Assembly: GCF_030445035.2 (NCBI RefSeq)
Contig: NC_080675.1
Coordinates: 66,914,544 to 66,978,543, forward strand
Direction of reading: 5' to 3'
Source: Dasypus novemcinctus
Lineage: Eukaryota > Chordata > Mammalia > Cingulata > Dasypodidae
DNA length: 64,000 bases
Under the pieces are notes generated by a model. That model was not told the origin of the DNA, did not search any database, and was given only the letters and a program-made list of their open reading frames with translations. Made by a program: the position numbers and the translations under genes. The number at the start of each line of letters is the position of its first letter. Positions within the stretch are counted from its first letter, which is position 1. This document shows, piece after piece, positions 13,290 through 25,448 of the stretch.

Positions 13290-13955
13290 AGATAAAACTC
13301 AAATAGTCAGGAATAAACTTAACCAATTATGTAAAGTACTTATATTCAGAATACTGCAACTCAGTGATAAAACATATCAAAACAGCCCTAAATAACTGGA
13401 AGAACATTCCATGCTAATGGATTGGAAGACTAAATATCATTAAGATGTCAATTCTACTCAAATTGATATATAGATTTAATGCAACCCTGATAAAAATTCC
13501 ACCAGCATTAAATGAAAAATTGAAAACATGATTATTAATTTTATTTGGAAGGGAAAAGAGTCCTGAATAGCCAGAAACATCATAAAAAGGAAAAATGAGC
13601 TCTCATCTCCAGACTTTAAATCATAATACCTACCTATAGTGAAAAAAACAATATGGTACTGTCCTAAAGAAAGACACAATAGACCAATGGAACCAAATTA
13701 CGGTTCAGAAGCAGACCCTCACACAGGTATGGTCAAGTGATTTTTGACTAGCCTCTCAAACTCACACAGCTTGGGCAGAACAATCCATTCAACAAATGGT
13801 CCTGAAAGAAGGAAAGAGGACCCCTTTCTCACACCTTATCCAAAAACTAACTCAAAATGGATAAAAAAAACTAAAAATAAAAGCAAGAACTATAAAACTT
13901 CTAGAAAAAATTATTGGAAAATATCTTGAAGACCTGGTGGTAGGTAGTGGATTCT
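13290..13955 (+). pseudogene. L1 ORF2 remnant (after the reverse transcriptase core)
   Basis: Conceptual translation gives pieces typical of the region downstream of the L1 reverse transcriptase palm, such as 'NWKNIPC', 'YRFNA', 'FGREKS' and, at about 13744-13929, 'FLTPYPKTNSKWI'. The endonuclease, the FADD-containing palm and the C-terminus are absent. It follows ORF1 directly, which shows a deletion between ORF1 and this point. It is interrupted by stops and is not functional. Confidence 0.75.
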
Positions 13956-15050
13956 TAAAGGAGATAAGAGGAGAACTGAGTGGACTACTGATGTTTAATG
14001 TATGTGGAAGTTTTAATTAACTTTACTGCAACATTGTGGAAATGTATAGAGTGAATGGTTACACACAGTGAGTAACAGCTAGTTTATAAATGGGGATGTA
14101 ACTGAAAATGGTAGTCTAGATACGTAAATGCCAATTGATAGAATGCTTGAGAATAATCTAGGAACTGGATAGCACAGTAAACCAAGAGGTGGGTGAGAAC
14201 TGTGGTTTATGGTACAGATGCAAGAGTGTCCTTTGTTAGCTAGAAAAAAAGTGTGTTGCTGCTGCAGGGTGTTGGGAATGTGGAAGGCATGGGAAAAGTG
14301 CAGCTGGAGTGACCTATGGATTGTGGTTAGTAGTAATAATATAATATTCTTGCATCTATGCAAAAAATGTGCTTTGTTGATACTGAGGCAGTGTGAAAAA
14401 TATGAGTCAAATGTACACTATGGACATGGCAATAATCAGATGATATTATTTTATCTGTAGCAAATGACACACCACATTGTGGTGTGTTGATGGTGTGGTG
14501 TTTGGGAATTCTGCACATATGCATGATTGTTTTATAAGTTTACAATTTCTGTCACAAAAAATATATTTAAAAATAATAATGGAGTGGGTTGGGGGAAAAA
14601 CACACCAAATGTAAGATAAGAACTATGATTAGTAGTAAGATTTTGATAGTGTTCTTTCATAGTTTGTAACAAATGTCTCATGACAATGCAGTGTTGGTGA
14701 AGGGTTGAAGTATGGGACCCTGTATGATGTTATGTATGTTTGCTTTCTAAGTTCACAACTTTTACTATACACATAATTGTTCATGTATGTCCATATATAA
14801 ATGATACAAAGATAATAATAATCGGATTGGTTAGGGGAAAACTACTTTGTTTGGTCGTAATATTTTGACAGTGCTCTTTAATCATTACTTAAAAAGGTTT
14901 AAAACAATGCAAATTACTGGTAGTAGAGTGAGATGTTATATATGTTTGTTTGATGTTATATATGTTTGTTTTGTAAGTTCACAACTCTTATACATTTGTT
15001 GTTTATGAATATGTATGAGTGATATATTTCAATAAATTTTTTTAAAAAGT
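13956..15050 (+). repeat. L1 3' UTR with about three tandem related units
   Basis: Related units of about 200-270 bases occur successively at about 14330-14600, 14625-14840 and 14845-15050. Each has an attribute series: 'ttgacagtgctctt'-type start, 'atgttatatatg', 'aagttcacaac', then an A-rich stretch, and in the first two 'gggttgggggaaaa'-type ends. A 10-bp palindrome with a one-base centre (acacaccaca/tgtggtgtgt, 14467-14487) lies in the first unit. Confidence 0.7.
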
Positions 15051-15090
15051 GTTAAAAAAAAAGAGGTAAACTAGTTTTATTCCATTAAGC

Positions 15091-15281
15091 CGGGGGTTCT
15101 TAACCTTTTTAGTCCCATGGACCCCTTTACTGGTCAGGTGAAAACCATGGACCCCCTTACTAAGTCCACACTATACTGCATTATTTAATAAATATATCAC
15201 ATCTGCAGCAACGAGTCCCCACAAGAATGATGATTTTTTGAATTTCAATTCAAGCTCACAGACCCCTTGTAAGAAGACCTG
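15091..15281 (-). mobile_element. non-autonomous hAT-like DNA transposon, copy 2
   Basis: Reverse orientation relative to copies 1 and 3. It is flanked by a perfect 8-bp duplication, cattaagc, at 15083-15090 and 15282-15289. The 'ggggttcttaacc' terminus, 'cccctttactggtcaggtga' and 'taagtccacactatactg' are shared with the other copies. It lies 14 bases downstream of the TSD of the L1 at 10952-15065. Confidence 0.9.
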
Positions 15282-15289
15282 CATTAAGC

Positions 15290-15845
15290 AAGTACTTTCT
15301 TGATTCTCTATAAAAATAATTCGAGAACATAATGTAACTTTTTGAGGTTAAATTTTGAAACATTTATTAAAAGAGTTAAGACAGTTATCTTGTCTAAATG
15401 TCACATCATCTCATAATTACTGTTAAACTATTTATTCTTTAATTTGAAAAAAATAATAATATAGTCCTCATTTAACATCCTAAACTACCCCCAAAGAAAA
15501 GTTTAATCAGTAGGAACAGTTCCTGGAGCAACTCCTTCTCCTCTCCTGATTCTCTGTTGCCTTCAGGTGGACACTGTTCTGGTTATATGGGAGAGAGAAA
15601 GGAAATGCTCCCTAATGTCCTAGTCGTGGAGAACAGTAAAGGTCATATGTGCACTACTGGTCATTTCCTGTCAAGTATTTTCCCCCAAAATTTTGGAATA
15701 TTTCACATACTACTATTCTAAGATAATTTAAATATGTGGCTTTACTGGAATAAAAGCTGTTTTACAAAACTGCTTTAGAAAGAGGCCATTGCAATTGGAA
15801 AGTCACAAAAATTTTATAACTTTTTGACCACAATTAAATCCAGGA
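15290..15845. other. unassigned DNA
   Basis: No gene or repeat is recognisable here. Confidence 0.4.
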
Positions 15846-16055
15846 AACTATAGTAGTAATAATTTGACGATGCTCTTGCATAGTTTGTAAGAAATGTTTC
15901 ACACCAATGCAAAGAGTTGGTGGAGGGGTCATATATGAGACCCCTGTGTGATGTTATATATGTTTATTTTGTAAGTTCGCAATCTTTACTATACACTTAT
16001 TGTTTCTGTGTGTTCATGTATGAATGATATACTTTAATTTTAAAAAAGCAAAAAA
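15846..16055 (+). mobile_element. 5'-truncated lineage L1, 3' UTR only
   Basis: About 200 bases matching one 3' UTR unit of the L1 at 10952-15065 ('atgctcttgcatagtttgtaa', 'gatgttatatatgtttattt', 'gtaagttcgcaatc'), ending in an A-rich stretch. It is a separate short insertion. No clear TSD was found. Confidence 0.75.
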
Positions 16056-18839
16056 TATATATATATTTGATAGTTAAGAAAAAAGCTTTATAAAGTGGGT
16101 GTGCTAATTGTATATTTATTGTAGCTTTCCAAATAGTATGGTGACCTTTTTAATATCACTGCAGAGAATTGGTTTATCTGTCAAAGATGACTGCATTATG
16201 CATTACTACATCACTGATTTACTAAGGAGTTCTTTATGCATTCCATTTACAAAACATCATTATTTCAAGAGCTGATAGCCAAGATATCCATCAAAACATT
16301 AATGTTGTACTGTTCCCTTGTGAATACTTAAAATGTACATTTTCCATGCTTTGTAGAAGTCTAGGTAAAGTATGTACTTAATTCTTTTATTATGGAATGC
16401 ACGAGTAAATAGCTACATCATGGTGATTCTGTAGATAATTTCTGTGATAATTTGCCAGACAATTCCTATAGAAATCCTTATCTTAAAAAAGAAGGGGGCT
16501 TTGGGAAAATTATTTGAAAATCAAATTTGGCTTTTTAATTTCCAAAATGAAGGGGTTTTTAATTTCCCAATGCAAAATAGCCCTTTTTGCGTTTTAAATA
16601 ATGTCTTTCTAAGGAAGTGCCCATAATTATGCTCAAGTGTCGTTTAAAAGAAGAAAATAAAATCAGAAAATGAGAATAGAATGTCAGAACATTAAGCAGT
16701 CAACCTATTTATGTTACCAAGATTATTCACATTAGGATATTACATTTAAAGACCAAGTAAAGTTCAGTGAATGCTGTAAGTTTCTACCAAAGCCTTTTGG
16801 AAATGAAATAGAATCACTCTGAAAAATAAAAAGGTATCAGTGCTTTAAAGTTTTTAGACCGTCACAAGAATCAACCTTTCCCTGAAATTCCATCAACTTT
16901 CCAATTTTTGACCCTAATGTTACATGCTTCTCCCTATTATTCCACATTTTAATAAAATTCAGCATGAAATAACACATTTATAGAACAAATGCTTTACTCA
17001 AGGAAAAGTTAACATGTGAGGACAAAATGGATTATCTATTACAATTTGCTAATGTATTTTCTTTATAAAGTATTTAGTGATGACATTGAAATTTAGAGCA
17101 CTTCCATCCCTTCCAACCTAGCATGTATTAAAATAAATATATATTTTACATGAAGTTGGAGAAAACGAAATGACTCTATCTTATTTTGAATTGTCTTTTC
17201 CATGAGCTTGCTAATTCATCAATGTTCAAATAAAGATCTATTTACACACACATACACACCTTAAAAGATATTAATAAAATAACATTTTGCAAAGTGAATC
17301 ACACTTTCTCCCTTGAAGAATAAAAGTTGAGAAAAATCTTTCTAAGGACATGACAGAGTGGAGAATTCACCATAGGAGACCTGAGGACAACAGAGAAATC
17401 CCTATCTGTATTTTCACTACCTTCCAGCAAATGTGACTTTGGGGAAGTAAGTTAATACTGGCATGCTGTTGTTTCATCTAATGTAAAATGAGGGAGTTTA
17501 TGCTAATCACAGATGGCAAAATGTTTTTTTCTGTATGGGCCAATTCTCAATAATTCAAAGTGACTGCATGGAGTAAATGTGGAAAATTAATCAGGGGCTA
17601 TTGTGGTCCCAAGCTTAGAATGTAAGAATGTGATATATTAGAAATGCCTGCCATAATCATGGGATGGATCATTAGTGACATCTACGCCTGGAATTAACCA
17701 TCCTTGGGCTAGACGATACCCAAATATCTTCTAGATATATCTATAAATGTGATACCTCTGTAGATGTACCTCAATGACCTCAATAGGGAAAAAAGGGTCA
17801 AGATGTTAGGACTCCAATTCCCTACAAATACACACACACAGAAAAAGAGAGCGAGAGAGAGAGGGGTTTCAACCAGTAGATGTTTATTTTTAGCATCACA
17901 TATATTATAGTGTTTTTATATAAGATTCTTTGTTCAAAGTGGTTCTACTGCACATATAATGCACTAAAGATTTAAATCACTGAATCTGAGTAGAGAATGA
18001 ATTTAAATTTATGAAAATACAACAGATTTCTCAAAAGTAAATGATATGGAAAAAACCTCTGTGTGAATGAAAAGGTGTTAAGTTACCCCTGCTCCCAAAA
18101 CCTCATATAATTTTTTAGAGATCCTGAGCAGAAAGATATCAATTCATCTCCAACCCATGCGAGGGCTATCAGGTTGAACTACTACTTCCACAATCCTTTT
18201 ATGATTATGAGATTATCCTTCCTCTAGTAACATCAGAGGATATGGACTTAATTTTATTAAGTGTTTTGGCAGATTTCTTAACATGTGGTTCCAGGAGCAG
18301 AATTAGTGAGTGATCACCAAGGAAAAGGTGAATCTTGAAGATAAGAGCTGGGATTGTAACGTCAAGTCATCTTTACAGAGGGAGATTCTCAAAGCTTGAA
18401 AAGTTGAAGTTTTATTTTTTTTTAAGGAAACAAAAGTTTCCCTTATACAAGGCATCAAAAAAATAGAGGGATGGTGTGTGGTATAGTTAAATTCATTGTG
18501 TCACAAGACAATTCTGAAAGGTGTTTTTGATAAATGTTATTCAGAGGTAACTATGAGAAAATATGACAAAATAGTCTACTTTCTGGGAATCTTAAGGAAG
18601 CCTCTCTTAGAAAAATAACTTAAATATAATAGTTTGCCAGATAAAAAGTAAGGAAAAATGTAAATGGATGAGGGAACCACAGGCTCAAAGAGGTGGAACA
18701 AAGAGATTACGTCTGCATAAGATGAAATGGAAGAAGTACAGGATGACTGGAGCAATTGTAAAACGGGAGAGATTTTAAAAGATGAGATAGATTTAAGCAG
18801 AGGTCTGATTAGGGAGAATTTTGGAATAATCTTATGGGC
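16056..18839. other. unassigned AT-rich DNA
   Basis: No gene recognised and no repeat family assigned. A CA then GA microsatellite lies at about 17826-17866. Confidence 0.45.
17826..17866. repeat. CA/GA microsatellite
   Basis: A (CA)n run passes into an imperfect (GA)n run. Confidence 0.8.
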
Positions 18840-19160
18840 TTTCAACTAAGGATAATAGATGGGTTCTAAATAGACAAGTGACATGATCAGATTTATGCTT
18901 TATACTTACCATCCTGGCAACAAAATATATGGAAGGGAATTACAAGATGCTGAAAAACCCTTTAAAGTCTATCACAATCATCCAGGTAGGAAATGATCGT
19001 GGACTTAGTTAGGATAGTAGTAATAGATTAAGAGAGGTATAGGCATATGAGAGAGAGATAGGAAGTAAATTGAGAAGACTAAGTAATAATGAGGAGTAGA
19101 GGCAAAGAAATGAGCAGAATATGATTTTCAGGATTTGGTCTTGAACAACTAAGTGACTTA
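18840..19160 (+). mobile_element. L2-like ancient repeat
   Basis: The phrases 'acaagtgacatgatcagattt' and 'cacaatcatccaggtaggaaa' belong to a widespread old mammalian LINE-type repeat that I associate with L2. Related stretches are at 10260-10330 and 28735-29420. Subclass is uncertain. Confidence 0.5.
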
Positions 19161-20113
19161 TCTTCCCACTTACTGAACCTGGAAAATCTGGAGAAATTTC
19201 TCATTTTGGAGAAATGAAGATGATTTGAATTTTAGGAATCCTTAGTGGAAGCATAAAGCAAATATTTTGTTATTTCAGTTTAGATCCAAGAAGTGGCAAT
19301 TGGTATAGAATCGAAATATGGAGTTAAGAGCAGTCAGCATATAGATGAAGACTGAAGCCATAGAACAGAAACATGATAGACCCTTAAAGATCATATATTG
19401 GTAAAGAGCACCTGAAAATGAGGTTTTAAGTGTTAAAACTCTTGTGCTCTGGACCACTGCATGCAGTAGCCCTCTTCCTGGCATGTCCCTCTGTTGATCC
19501 TATAAGCTTTGCAAACCCAACACAGGTATGCCCTACTCCAGGATCCTTCTCTGAATTAATAAGATAAAGTAAACCATTCCTTTCTCTATCTCCATTGCAT
19601 TTCATAACTTAATTATTTATATTACAAGTTTTTTAATTTACTTTGAAAATAATTTCCTGTAATAATAGTCATAAAGTCAAATAGAACTGAAAACTTGAAA
19701 TATAGGAGGCTTGCTTTCATTTAAGGGGTTCTATTGGACCAAACCAGCCACCAAACAATGAGGAAAAAAATGAGAAAAAAAAAAAAAATGAAGGCATCAG
19801 CTAACAAAGCAGTAAGGATCTGAAAAGCCAACCTCCCAGAAATAAGAAAAGCACAGTTAAGCGTAATTTTGGTTAGAGTTTTGACTTTAATTCATTTGCT
19901 AATTCCTAAAGCATAGGCCTAGAGACACAGAGAAGCCAACCAAACAAATGGAAGGTAAGAGTCTGAGAGACTCTTCCAACAGAGCTTTAGGCAGTCTCAA
20001 GTGCCTGGGAATACAGAAATTTAAGTTCATAACCTACAAAGAAAAATAGAGATAAGAAATAGCTTTACATAAGCCTTATTAAGCACCCCAGGCTTTCCTC
20101 CGGAATCCTAATT
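19161..20113. other. unassigned DNA
   Basis: No gene or named repeat recognised. A short poly-A tract lies at about 19777-19789. Confidence 0.4.
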
Positions 20114-20306
20114 CAGGGGTTCTTAACAAGGAGTCTGTGAGCTTGAATTGAAATTCAATACAACATTATTCTTATGGGGACATGTTGGTGTGAGTGTGAT
20201 ATATTTTTAAAATAATACACAGTATAGTGTGGACTTAGTAAGGGGTCCATGGTTTTCACCTGACTGGCAAAGGGGTCCGTGAAACAAAAAAGGTTAAGAA
20301 CCCCTG
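20114..20306 (+). mobile_element. non-autonomous hAT-like DNA transposon, copy 3
   Basis: It runs from caggggttcttaac to gttaagaacccctg, the best-preserved terminal inverted repeats of the three copies. The interior 'acacagtatagtgtggactt' and 'ttttcacctgactggcaaag' match copy 1. Flanks are tcctaatt and ctctagtg, only partly alike, so the 8-bp duplication has decayed or the ends are displaced. Confidence 0.85.
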
Positions 20307-20329
20307 CTCTAGTGCTATTTCTTTGTAAT

Positions 20330-22115
20330 AAGGATAGATCAATCCTTACAAAGACTAAAGTGGAACTTGAAATTCTGTGGGTGGAATAAGAAAAACTGCC
20401 CTACTCTCACTCCATGCCAGAAACAAAAGCAAACCTAGATCCTAGCATTCAATCAAAAATTATTTTGCATATCAGGAGATATCAAACTATGGGAAAACAA
20501 AGAAATAAACAACTTATAAATAGACTCACAGAAGGCTTTAAAATAGTAGCAATTAATATATTCAACAAAATGGAAAGCAAGATAGAAAATTTCAACAAAT
20601 AGAATCTATAAAAACGAATCAAATAGAAAGTTGAGAACTGAAAAATATATAACTGAAAAAGAACTTAAAAATCCAATAGATGGGCTTCATAGACTGTTGG
20701 ATACAAATATAGAGTAGCATAATGAACTAAAGATAAGACAGAAAATATCTAGGCTGAATAAAGACATATGGACAACTATCAATATCTAACACATAATTTG
20801 TGTTCCAGGATTAGGAAAGAAAGAGAAAGAGGCAGAAGAAATATTTGAACTAATAATGTCTAAGAATCTTTCTAGTGGGATGAAAAATGAAAAATCATCA
20901 AGCCATTATTTCATATAGAAAAGCAATGTGGGAAAAACCCCAAACAAAAAAAAGATAAAAGTAGACAGAAAGGGAGGAAAGGCTGCACTACCTTCAAAGA
21001 AACAGTGATAAAATTGACAGCTATCTACTCAATAGGAACAAAAGAGGAAAAAATATGGAATGACACATTTACAATACTGAAAGAAAATAACTCTCAACAA
21101 AAAATTCTATAACAGTGAAAAACATCTTTTAAAAGGAAGGAAAAATAAATAACACTAATCCATTACATTAAGTTTATTCACTTTTCCAGAGAATAGGAAC
21201 AGAGGAAACACTTTTCAACCTGTGTTCTTAATTAAGCAGGCATAATTTGATAACAAAACCAGCCAAGGATTTTACAAAAAGGTAAAATATAGATGAACAA
21301 GTCCAACACAAAATAAATGTGTTTTCAGACAAACAAGATCATTCATTACCAGCAGATTTAAACTAAAAGAAAATGCTAAGGAGGGTTTTTTAGACAAAGG
21401 GGAAGAGGTTCATGAAAAAAGCCTAGAGATGCAAGAAGGAAGAAGAGAAAATGTAAATATATAGATAAAACTATATGAATACTAATGCATAAAACAATAA
21501 AATAATATCACATGGCATTTAACATATGTAGAATAAAAATGCTTGGTAACTCTTGCACAAAAGGCAAAGAAGGAAAATGTAGGGTGAAGTATATTAAGTA
21601 TAATAATTTGGCGTATGGTAAAAGTCTTGTTATGTATTTTAAGAGGTTAAGATGTATGCTATAGTCTTTTAGTACCTACTTAAAAGAACACTAAAAGAAT
21701 GCATAACTAATAATAGTGATGAGGAGGAAAAATGTAATAATCAAATACTTGATTATTCATAGTTAGGGCAGAAAGGGAGAGAAAAATGATAGAAAAGACG
21801 TCATAAATAGAAAACAAATAGCAAGATGGAATATTCAAACCTGAAATTATTAGCAACTACATTAAATGTAAATAACTTGAATATTAAAAGTTCAATAAAA
21901 AGTAAAAGATTGTCAGCATAATTTAAATATATATACAAGGAATATGTATCCATATGTATGCTTTTTATAAGTGGCTTCCCGTAAATATAAGATATAGAAA
22001 GATTGAAAATAATTATTGGTCATTCAAACACTAACTAAAAGAAAGCTGCTATAGCTATACGAGTATTACAGAGTGCAGACTTTAAGGAAGAACTACTAGA
22101 TATCTCTTACCTTAC
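20330..22115 (+). mobile_element. ancient L1 (L1M/HAL1-like), ORF1 to ORF2 start
   Basis: Same layout as the L1 at 2380-5170: an ORF1-like coiled-coil region rich in Lys/Glu codons, then an ORF1 C-terminal echo near 21060-21400 ('ttttcagacaaacaagatc'). The inter-ORF spacer follows, with 'aaacaaatagcaagatgg' near 21815. The ORF2 start ('gaaagctgctatagctata') is near 22040. Heavily stopped and non-coding. Confidence 0.65.
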
Positions 22116-22350
22116 CTGATATCAGTACTTATGTATAAGGCAGTAGTAATTATGAAGTGTGATCTGATGCAAGGATAGTCAAATATAATAATGAAACAGA
22201 AAAAGAAGCCATAAATAGGCTCACTTGTTTTATAACTTCCTCCAGGAAACCCAGTCAATAATCACTCTCAATCTCTCTGTACTTTTTGGATAATTTTCTC
22301 TAAAGACAGTGAAATATAATTGTATGACTTGGAGCCTGATATGTTTAAAA

Positions 22351-23085
22351 CAGTACTTCCCAAACCTGGCTGTTTTAGTTTGCTAAGGGCTGCTAAGGCA
22401 ATATACCAGAAATGTGTTGGCTTTTACAATGGGAATTTATTAGGTTAAAAGCTTACAATTCTAAGACTGTGAAAGGTTCCAAATAAAGGCATCATCAGGA
22501 GATGCTATCTCACCGAAGGGCGACTGCAGGTGATCCTGGACTCCTTCCTCATGGCAAGACATAAGGGCGACACTTTGGTCTGGGTTTCTACTCTAGGCTT
22601 TTCTCCCTGAAGCTCAGCTGTGGGCAATGAGGAGTATGGCTCATCTCTCTCCTCTCCTCCCAGCCTTGTCTCTTTAAGCTTTTTGGGGGCCTCTTTCTCT
22701 GCTGCCTTTTTCTGTGTGTCTCTGCTTTCAGTCCTCCATTAATAAAGAGCTCCAGCAAGAAGATCAAGACATCCTGGGTAACACCTCACCAAAGCAATTC
22801 AGTTAAAGGCCCTACAGCTGAATCTAATCCATTCAAAGGGTCCTATACCCACAGGAACAGATTAGCTTAAGAACATGATCTTTTCTAGAATCTACAAAAA
22901 GCTTCAAACTGTCATACTCATTATGCATTAGAGTCACTTATGGACCTGTAAAATGCTCATATTTAGGCCCTATCTCCAGGCTGTCTGATTTACTTGGATC
23001 TAGGAGAGACTGAAGAATCAGCTTTTTAAAAAGAGTTCCTCATGTGATTTTAAAATGTGTACATAGAAGAGACACACTGATGTAG
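22351..23085 (+). mobile_element. MER5-like hAT relic split by an LTR
   Basis: The two parts are 22351-22370 ('cagtacttcccaaacctggc') and 22917-23085 ('ttatgcattagagtcactta', later 'aagaatcagctttttaaaaa'). Read together they follow the MER5 (Charlie-group) short DNA transposon. The LTR at 22371-22916 separates them. Confidence 0.65.
22371..22916 (-). mobile_element. MaLR-type solo LTR
   Basis: A 546-base antisense LTR starting 'tgttttagtttgctaagggc' on the plus strand and ending 'aaactgtcata'. Its plus-strand start is the complement of the usual MLT1-type 3' end (...agcaaactaa.aca). It carries the antisense poly(A)-signal region near its plus-strand left end ('gggaatttattagg'). It is inserted into a MER5-like element, so it is younger than that. 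No clear TSD was found. Confidence 0.8.
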
Positions 23086-24443
23086 AAGAAGGTTCAGCAC
23101 CCATCTTTCCTCTTGGCCTGCCCTGTCTTTCCTGGGATATTGATGCCACCGGTTACTGCCCAGGCCTGATACAGACTTTTAACATGCTCTCCCAATAACC
23201 TGTTTTATGTCTAAGTGATTACATGTGAATTATTGTCCTTTTTTTAAAACAGACTAATGGAAGTCACTGGATCAGTGTCTGATAGATGGACAATAATTGA
23301 CTTTATAAGCCAAAAGCATTAGCTGCATCAAGTCCATTGCTATGGTGATGATCAGACATATCTGATGCAGTATTTGAGGAAGAAACAAGAAAATGAAAAG
23401 ATAAGCAAAAGTGAATGTGTCCTAAGGACAATGTTATTAAGTGTAATGAGAAGGTGGAAGTTATCTGACTTGTGGTAAATTCATTTTGCTAAGTGAGATT
23501 AATATTAATCATGAAGTAAATGAAAGCTTTTCCAACAAAATATAATTAGCATATCCACCTATAAGGGCTTTTGACCTGGTGTTTATTTTTTCTTATATTT
23601 ATATTTTGTGATATTCTCATTTAAAACTTTGTATTTTTATCTATTTTTAAAGAGTAAGATCATATTCGTAAGAAGTAAAAAAGGATGGCTTAATACCTAC
23701 TGTCTAGAAATACAGCAAATTGAAGTAAAGAAATACTATAACTCTATGCTATTTGAGCTCATCAGCTTCATTGAAAGTAAGAATTATTTTAGGAATGTAT
23801 GCAAATGATTCCTTGAAATAATAGAGAGCAGAACACATTATAAATTATAGATTATAGATTCCTTTTCTGTATGATTCTCAGAAATAATATAAATTGAACA
23901 GTACTTTCATCCTTATAGCAGGATAAGAGTTACACCTTGGATTAATCTGTGAGTAAATTTTTATATGAGCTAAATATTTTCAAAGCTTTGGAAGATCAAT
24001 CATATAGATATTATATTTTTGTCAGTTGTTTACAAATAGAAGTCAAGTATTTCCACTACTGGTCTCAAATATTTTTTCTAATATGAGACCACATGTCATA
24101 TAACACCAAATATTAATTATAAAACAATTTTGATTATATATTTCAGAATTAAACTTTGTATAAATCTTCAAAGGGACATTTATATCCAGGGGTAATGTCA
24201 TTATTGGATTAAAGTTTTTTAACAATAGAAACGACAAGAGCTAGTAGTGCTCAGAGATGGTTGACTATGATAGTTGGAAAATGTGCTTACTAAAAATTTC
24301 TTCACTTAAGCAGCTCTGAAAATTCTAATACACCAATTGAGCTGGTTTTCTATTAATCCAATTTTAGAAGTTTACTCTTTGCACTTAGTCCCCAGAAGGA
24401 TATTAATCAGACCTTCTCAGTTTTGCTTACAGGAATAAGATAA
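23086..24443. other. unassigned DNA
   Basis: No gene, RNA or repeat family is recognisable. Confidence 0.45.
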
Positions 24444-24925
24444 TGTCTCAAAGCAAAACCAAACAGGATGGTGTCAGGAGTACCTTATGACCCAGGAAAT
24501 CTGTAACTTTTCTCAGAGACAAAAACTTGATATCCTTGAGTGATCAACTGAGAAAGGAGCCATGGAAACCTTGCACCTGTACAATAGCTGAACTGGTATG
24601 TTACCCAAGGACAAGTTGAACATGATAAGACAATGAAGGAATGATAAATTGCCAGTATCCTTCTTATAAGACCCCTGGAAGATCTAACATCATCATTTAT
24701 TTTTGTGGTGTTGTTGTTATTGTTGTTTTACTTGTTTTTCTTCTCCCCAACCCTTTTCCTTTTGCCTGTACAAACTCTAGCTCCTATTCTCACTTGGAAC
24801 TGAGATTCAAAGTGAAGTGAAACTGAGATTCGAACTGAAGATTCCTCCAGTTCCTTGCTAGTGCACTTGCAATAAATCACCTTCTCTCTGAGAGACATGT
24901 TCCTCCATTGTGGCTCCAGAAATAG
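24444..24925 (+). mobile_element. putative endogenous retrovirus LTR
   Basis: The stretch is CA/CT-rich, unlike its surroundings, and has LTR-like order. A unique region is followed by a TG-rich patch (about 24705-24735), a poly(A) signal aataaa at 24871-24876 and 'ttctctctgagagacatg'. The boundaries are estimates, and no TSD or coding sequence was found. It could be another kind of repeat. Confidence 0.4.
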
Positions 24926-25448
24926 CCATGCTTATGGTAACAACTAGGACTTAACCATGGATGCAACTTCCTATAGACAACCACAATGAGCATTTAATGT
25001 GCATGAGAACTTCAACAAAATAGTAGTTCTCCCAAAGGGAGATAACTTATTTACTACCTTTCTAATAGTGCCCAGCACATATTAGTATCCAAATAAATGC
25101 TGGCTTCTAACATTACTATTATTGAATCTTTATAAATTATATAACTCTTATACTCCAAAGCAATTTCAAGCATAGAAATAAATAATTTAGAATCCCCTAA
25201 AAAGAATAAAACCTCTAATTAGACCCTAAGAAAATCTGAAATTACTTAAATTACTGAGATTAAAATAAACCATAACCTCCACATAAGTCTTGTCTTATTA
25301 ACCTTTGTATCTCAGTATCTAGCACATACATGATATAGAATGGGGGGTTCAATGAGATTATACTGAATTGAATGTAAATTTTGACCGTCATTTAATTTGT
25401 CTGTTTTTCTAAGCTGAAAATAAATCCATAATAAGGTAATATAATAAT
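24926..25448. other. unassigned DNA with MIR/L2-like patches
   Basis: Short MIR-like sequence lies at about 25065-25120 ('agtgcccagcacatattagt'). An L2/MIR-like patch lies at about 25285-25375 ('cagtatctagcacatacatg'). Nothing else was identified. Confidence 0.45.

Larger units (their letters stand above)
10952..15065 (+). mobile_element. complete-ended, internally deleted lineage L1 (half-L1-like)
   Basis: A 4.1-kb retrotransposon bounded by a perfect 11-bp TSD, gtaaactagtt, at 10941-10951 and 15066-15076, ending in an A-rich tail. It opens with 'gagggaactagcaagatggc', which I take as the L1 5' end. The parts in order are a GC-richer 5' UTR to about 12200 with a duplicated block, ORF1 (about 12240-13200), an ORF2 remnant (about 13290-13955) and a 3' UTR (13956-15050). 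Endonuclease and most of the reverse transcriptase are missing. A full L1 is 6 kb or more, so at least 2 kb is absent. Either the inserted copy was already deleted, as in HAL1-type half-L1s that keep ORF1 and lose ORF2, or a deletion followed. All frames contain stops. Confidence 0.85.
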
